Shown one piece after another: positions 60,595-64,000 of a stretch of DNA of 64,000 nt (positions within the stretch are counted from its first letter, which is position 1; each line of letters starts with the position of its first letter). The stretch spans positions 248,001 through 312,000 of the forward strand of contig NZ_BJHU01000025.1 of the NCBI RefSeq assembly GCF_005405905.1, in the 5' to 3' direction. This DNA is from Acidovorax sp. NB1. GTDB lineage: Bacteria > Pseudomonadota > Gammaproteobacteria > Burkholderiales > Burkholderiaceae_C. The translations under genes and the position numbers were made by a program. Below the pieces are notes generated by a model, which searched no databases, was not told where the DNA came from, and saw only the letters and a program-made list of their open reading frames with translations.

Positions 60595-61203
60595 ATGAAG
60601 CTGTACTACTCCCCCGGGGCCTGCTCCCTGTCCCCCCACATCGCCCTGCACGAAGCGGGACTGGCCTACACCCCTGTGCTGGCCAGCACCAAAAGCCACA
60701 AGCTGCAAGATGGCACTGACTACTACACCATCAATGCGCTGGGCTACGTGCCCCTGCTGGAGCTGGACAACGGTGAGCGCCTGCGCGAAGGCCCGGCCAT
60801 CGTGCAATACATCGCCGACCAGGTGCCCGACAAGCAGCTCGCCCCCGCCAACGGCACCCTGGCGCGCTACCGCCTGCAAGAGTGGCTGACCTTCATCGGC
60901 ACCGAGCTGCACAAAGGCTTCAGCCCCCTGTTCAACCCCGCCACCCCCGAGGAGTACAAGCCCATGGTGCGCGAGCGCCTGCTGCAGCGCCTGCAGTGGG
61001 TGGACAGCCAGCTTGCGGGCAAGCAGTACCTGATGGGCGACCAATTCACCGTGGCCGACGGCTACCTGTTCACCGTGACCAACTGGACGCAGCCCACCAA
61101 GCTCGACATCTCCGGCCTGGCCAACCTGGCGGCCTACCGCGAACGCGTGGGCGCCCGCCCCGCCGTGCAAGCCGCGATGAAGGCCGAAGGACTGCTGAAG
61201 TAA
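60595..61203 (+). CDS. Glutathione S-transferase, beta class
   Basis: A 202-aa GST that conjugates or reduces electrophiles with glutathione. Start at 60595 with AAGGA upstream. The thioredoxin-like domain is residues 1-78 (MKLYYSPGACSLSPHIALHEAG with the beta-class Cys10 neighbourhood; GYVPLLELDNGERLREGPAIVQYIAD), and the helical domain follows (YLMGDQFTVADGYLFTVTNWT). It looks like GstA of E. coli/Proteus. Stand-alone. A 9-bp hairpin is in its leader. Confidence 0.94.
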   Translation: MKLYYSPGACSLSPHIALHEAGLAYTPVLASTKSHKLQDGTDYYTINALGYVPLLELDNGERLREGPAIVQYIADQVPDKQLAPANGTLARYRLQEWLTFIGTELHKGFSPLFNPATPEEYKPMVRERLLQRLQWVDSQLAGKQYLMGDQFTVADGYLFTVTNWTQPTKLDISGLANLAAYRERVGARPAVQAAMKAEGLLK

Positions 61204-61211
61204 GGCTGGGG

Positions 61212-62447
61212 CTACAAGGGGCGCTGCCGCCAAGCCACCAGCGCCCCCACCCACAACGCGCAGGCTGAGAACACCAGCCCGCGCGCCAGGCCCCCGGGCC
61301 CGTCGGCGATCCAGCCCACCACTGTGGGCCCCACGATCTGCCCCGCTGCAAACACGATGGTGAACGCGCTGATGCCGCTGGCCCAGAGCGCCTGCGGCAG
61401 GTTGTGCCGCACCAGCGCCGTGGTCGATGCCACCACCGACAGGAACACACCGCCAAATAGCAGCCCCGAGGCCAGCACCACGGGCCAGGCGCCCGTGAGC
61501 GCGGGCAGCACCGTGGCCACCCCCAGCAGCGCATTCAGCCGCGCCAGCGCCTCGCCGCCCCGGCTGCGGTCCAGCAGCCCGGCCCAGATGCGCGACGACA
61601 GCACCACGGCCAGCCCCAGCAGCGCATAGAAGCCCGTGACCGCCCCCCCGCTGGCGCCCTGCTCGCGCAGCAGTGCCACCACAAAGGTCATGTAGCCGAT
61701 GTAACCCACGCCAAACAGCCCGTAGCCCAGCAGCGCCGGGGCCAGCGCCCGCCAGCGCAGCTTGGCGGGGGGCGGTGTGATGTTGAACGCCGTGGGGCTG
61801 GCCGGTGGCGGCGCCAGCACCTGCAGCGCCTGGGCGGGCCACCACAACACTGCCGTGGCAGCCACGCAGGCCAGCGCCAGCGCCCACCAGGCCCACGCCC
61901 AGGGGTGCGGCACGGCCCCCGCTGCCGCCAGCACGCCCGGCACCAGCAGCGCCGACAGGCTGATGCCCCAGCCCGTGCCCCCGTAGTACAGCCCCAGTAG
62001 CAGGCCGCTGCGCCCGGGTTCGTGCGCGCCCAGCCGCGCGGCCAGCAGCCCCCCGGCGATGAACACCAGCGCACTGGCCACCCCCGCCAGCAGGCGCTGC
62101 AGCAGCAGCCAGGGCGCGGCAGTGAAAAAGCCGCTGAGCCCCATGAACACCGACGCCAGCACCGCCCCCACCAACAGCACCCGGCCCGGCGCCACCCGCC
62201 GCAGCAGCAGCGGCGTGGCCAACGCGCCCAGCAGGTAGCCCAGCGCATTGGCCGTGTTCATGCCCCCAGCCAGGGTGTACGACCAGCCCAGGTCCTCGCG
62301 CATCGGTGGCAGCAGCAAGGCATAGGAGAACCGCGTGATGCCCAGCGAGATCGCCGCCCCCATGGACAGCGCCACAGCCAGCCACAGGGCGGAAAGGGGT
62401 GGCGTGGAAGTTGCAGAAACGTCAACAGGGGCGGGGCGTGTGGGCAT
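61212..62447 (-). CDS. YbfB/YjiJ-family MFS transporter
   Basis: A 411-aa, roughly 12-helix transporter. The start at 62447 (MPTRPAPVDVSATSTPPLSALWLAVALSMGAAISLGITRFSYALLLPPMREDLGWSYTLAGGMNTANALGYLLGAL) matches the YbfB family signature ITRFSYALLLPPMREDLGW. The later motif SRIWAGLLDRSRGGEALARLNALLG is the mid-loop equivalent. Substrate unknown. Convergent with gst (9 nt between stops) and divergent from the Old Yellow Enzyme gene. Confidence 0.93.
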   Translation of the reverse strand: MPTRPAPVDVSATSTPPLSALWLAVALSMGAAISLGITRFSYALLLPPMREDLGWSYTLAGGMNTANALGYLLGALATPLLLRRVAPGRVLLVGAVLASVFMGLSGFFTAAPWLLLQRLLAGVASALVFIAGGLLAARLGAHEPGRSGLLLGLYYGGTGWGISLSALLVPGVLAAAGAVPHPWAWAWWALALACVAATAVLWWPAQALQVLAPPPASPTAFNITPPPAKLRWRALAPALLGYGLFGVGYIGYMTFVVALLREQGASGGAVTGFYALLGLAVVLSSRIWAGLLDRSRGGEALARLNALLGVATVLPALTGAWPVVLASGLLFGGVFLSVVASTTALVRHNLPQALWASGISAFTIVFAAGQIVGPTVVGWIADGPGGLARGLVFSACALWVGALVAWRQRPL

Positions 62448-62787
62448 GGCGTTTTGATTCTGCCGCACCCTGGCAGATCGCGCCCGGGCCTGCGCCCGGT
62501 GATGCTCTGAGGGATGCTCGTGCGAGCCCGGAGAGAGAAAAGAACCGTTCGGGCTGAGCCTGTCGAAGCCCTGCGCAGCGCTTCGACAGGCTCAGCGTGA
62601 ACGGCTGGTGTAGATATTTTTGAATGCACACCGGTACCAAGACACCCAAGCCGCCGACGACGCCCGCGCGGTTAGCACAAAAACAGAAGCCTTGTTGACG
62701 CATGTGCGCTGCAAGTTTTGCGCTGCAGCATTACGCTTGCGCCCGTTCCTTCGATGGTCTGCAACCTTTTTCCGAAAGCCTCGACCC
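62448..62787. other. 340-bp divergent intergenic region
   Basis: No coding frame of gene-like quality. It holds the hairpin repeat at 62545-62604. Near the OYE gene there is TTGACG (62695-62700) and a direct repeat GCGCTGCA at 62706-62713 and 62720-62727, which might be promoter and operator elements, but no good -10 is in place. Confidence 0.4.
62545..62604. repeat. REP-like long hairpin
   Basis: A 25-nt arm (62545-62569) pairs with 62580-62604 (23 of 25 positions) around a 10-nt loop; core arm CTGAGCCTGTCGAAG / CTTCGACAGGCTCAG. This GTTCG..CTGAGCCTGTCGAAG palindrome is a dispersed repeat I associate with many proteobacterial genomes. Single copy here. Confidence 0.7.
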
Positions 62788-63891
62788 ATGCCTTTTCTCT
62801 CCGACCCCATCCAAGCCGGTGACCTGCAACTGGCCAACCGCGTTGCCATGGCACCGCTCACGCGCAACCGCTCGCCCAATGCCATCCCCACCGACCTGGT
62901 CGCCACCTACTACACACAGCGCGCCAGCGCGGGCCTGATCATTTCGGAGGCCACCGCCATCAGCCAGCAGGGCCAGGGCTATGCCGACGTGCCCGGCCTG
63001 TATGCGCCCGAGCAGATCGCGGGCTGGAAGAAGGTGACATCTTCCGTGCACGCCGCAGGCGGCAAGATCGTGGTGCAACTGTGGCATGTGGGCCGCGTCT
63101 CGCACACCGACCTGCAGCCCGGCAACGCCGCACCCGTGGCGCCCTCGGCCGTGCAGGCCAACACCAAGACCGTGCTCATCAAGGACGGCGTGCCCACCTT
63201 CACGCCCACCTCCATGCCCCGCGCGCTGGAGCTGGCCGAGATCCCCGGCATCGTGGCCGACTACCGCCGCGCAGCCCGCGCCGCCATCGAGGCCGGTTTT
63301 GACGGCGTCGAGATCCACGCCGCCAACGGCTACCTCATCGACCAGTTCCTCAAGACCGGCGCCAACCAGCGCACCGACGCCTACGGCGGCAGCATCGAGA
63401 ACCGCGCCCGCCTGCTGCTGGAAGTGACCCGCGCCATCACCGAAGAAATCGGCGGCGGCCGCACCGGTATCCGCCTCTCGCCCGTCACGCCCGCCAACGA
63501 CATCGTCGATGCCGATCCGCAGCCCTTGTTCGACTACGTGGTGCGCCAGCTCGGCCCCCTGGGCCTGTCCTACCTCCACCTCATCGAAGGCGCCACTGGT
63601 GGCCCGCGCGAGGTGGAAGGCCGCCCCTTCGACTACGCCGCGCTCAAGGCCGCCTACCGCGCAGCGGGTGGCCAGGGCGCCTGGATGGTCAACAACGCCT
63701 ACACCCGCGAACTGGCCGACACCGCCCTGGCCCAGGGTGCCGACATCGTGGCCTTTGGCCGCCCCTTCATCGCCAACCCCGACCTGGTGGCGCGCCTGCA
63801 CGCCAACGCACCGCTCAACGAGGTGAACCGTGCCACGCTGTATGGCGGTGGGGCGGAGGGGTATACGGACTATCCGGCGCTCAGCGCTTGA
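62788..63891 (+). CDS. Old Yellow Enzyme family alkene reductase (NemA-like)
   Basis: A 367-aa FMN TIM-barrel oxidoreductase that reduces activated C=C bonds or nitro compounds. Start at 62788 (MPFLSDPIQAGDLQLANRVAMAPLTRNRS). Motifs: APLTRNRSP (FMN), QLWHVGRVSHTDLQPG, the substrate pair in GFDGVEIHAANGYLIDQFLKTGANQRTDAYGGSIENRARLLLEV (catalytic His/Asn: HAAN) and VAFGRPFIANPDLVARL near the end. Length fits NemA (365 aa). Regulator unknown; divergent from the YbfB transporter gene. Confidence 0.95.
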   Translation: MPFLSDPIQAGDLQLANRVAMAPLTRNRSPNAIPTDLVATYYTQRASAGLIISEATAISQQGQGYADVPGLYAPEQIAGWKKVTSSVHAAGGKIVVQLWHVGRVSHTDLQPGNAAPVAPSAVQANTKTVLIKDGVPTFTPTSMPRALELAEIPGIVADYRRAARAAIEAGFDGVEIHAANGYLIDQFLKTGANQRTDAYGGSIENRARLLLEVTRAITEEIGGGRTGIRLSPVTPANDIVDADPQPLFDYVVRQLGPLGLSYLHLIEGATGGPREVEGRPFDYAALKAAYRAAGGQGAWMVNNAYTRELADTALAQGADIVAFGRPFIANPDLVARLHANAPLNEVNRATLYGGGAEGYTDYPALSA

Positions 63892-63900
63892 AATGAAACA

Positions 63901-64000
63901 CCCCCTGAGTCGCTTCGCGCCTTCCCCCTCTCTCTCGCATTGCTGCGCAATGCGGTGAGGGGGATGCCCCCGGTGCACGCAAGCGAAGCGCCGCATCCAC
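63901..64000 (+). repeat. GC-rich gene-end repeat, copy D (cut by the window end)
   Basis: Starts 9 nt after the OYE stop: CCCCCTGAGTCGCTTCGCGCCTT, stem CCCCCTC (63924-63930) with GAGGGGG (63957-63963), with inner stem CGCATTG/CAATGCG. Truncated by the right edge. Confidence 0.6.

Noticed and set aside
60409..62385. 658-codon open frame covering gst and opposite part of the MFS gene
   Set aside because: Crosses two certain genes, Gly/Ala-rich, no domain.

Overview
The window is dense, GC-rich bacterial chromosome. Gene content and style point to a betaproteobacterium of the order Burkholderiales, most likely family Comamonadaceae (Acidovorax-like). The clues are Bug/TctC-type binding proteins, a monomeric NADP isocitrate dehydrogenase, an mnmG-rsmG-parA-parB neighbourhood with parS sites, a PduO-type cobalamin adenosyltransferase, and many small dispersed intergenic repeats. 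No tRNA, rRNA, CRISPR array, insertion sequence or prophage was seen. The family assignment is inference; no 16S or marker search was possible.

Layout. 0-3.4 kb: branched-chain-type binding protein, hotdog thioesterase, cobalamin adenosyltransferase, secreted EF-hand protein. 3.4-7.2 kb: a polar amino-acid ABC operon read right to left (GntR regulator, binding protein, two permeases, ATPase). 7.4-12 kb: two small membrane proteins, then a TetR-Bug-carboxylesterase operon with a clear operator. 12-19 kb: GlcD/D-lactate-type flavoprotein, metallophosphoesterase, a NIPSNAP/ABM gene pair opposite an ArsR-like regulator, YnfA, an oligopeptide-type binding protein and a BON protein. 19.2-25.4 kb: the complete four-gene ligase-associated repair cassette (MBL exonuclease, ATP-dependent DNA ligase, Lhr-like helicase, PdeM phosphoesterase), translationally coupled. 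25.7-28.1 kb: icd with a strong terminator. 28-40 kb: mixed metabolism and regulators (lipoprotein hydrolase/LysR, gamma-glutamyltransferase/Lrp, MFS/AraC, flavin reductase). 40-43.7 kb: a cell-envelope operon COG3014-YcfL-LpoB-CsgG-like. 44-46 kb: membrane-anchored methyltransferase and a secreted protein of unknown function. 46.4-52.7 kb: parB, cupin, small membrane protein, hydrolase, parA, LysE, rsmG, mnmG, with parS-like sites inside rsmG, mnmG and the divergent Crp-like gene. 53-64 kb: small redox and stress genes, including a SigJ-type ECF factor with an AhpD-like partner, a glutathione transferase and an Old Yellow Enzyme.

The strongest non-genic signals are repeats. Nine copies of a ~54-bp element (GCTAT-N7-ATAGC at one end, a GGC-T-run at the other) lie at gene ends and between genes, and one of them supplies the last codons of parA. 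A second, GC-rich ~100-bp family (CCCCCTGAGTCG..., then a hairpin) starts within 10 nt of the stop codon of four plus-strand genes. Further regulatory palindromes were found upstream of tetR, arsR, lrp, gntR, the MFS/araC pair and the crp-like gene. A textbook intrinsic terminator lies inside the 5' coding region of a lipoprotein gene at 40.0 kb.
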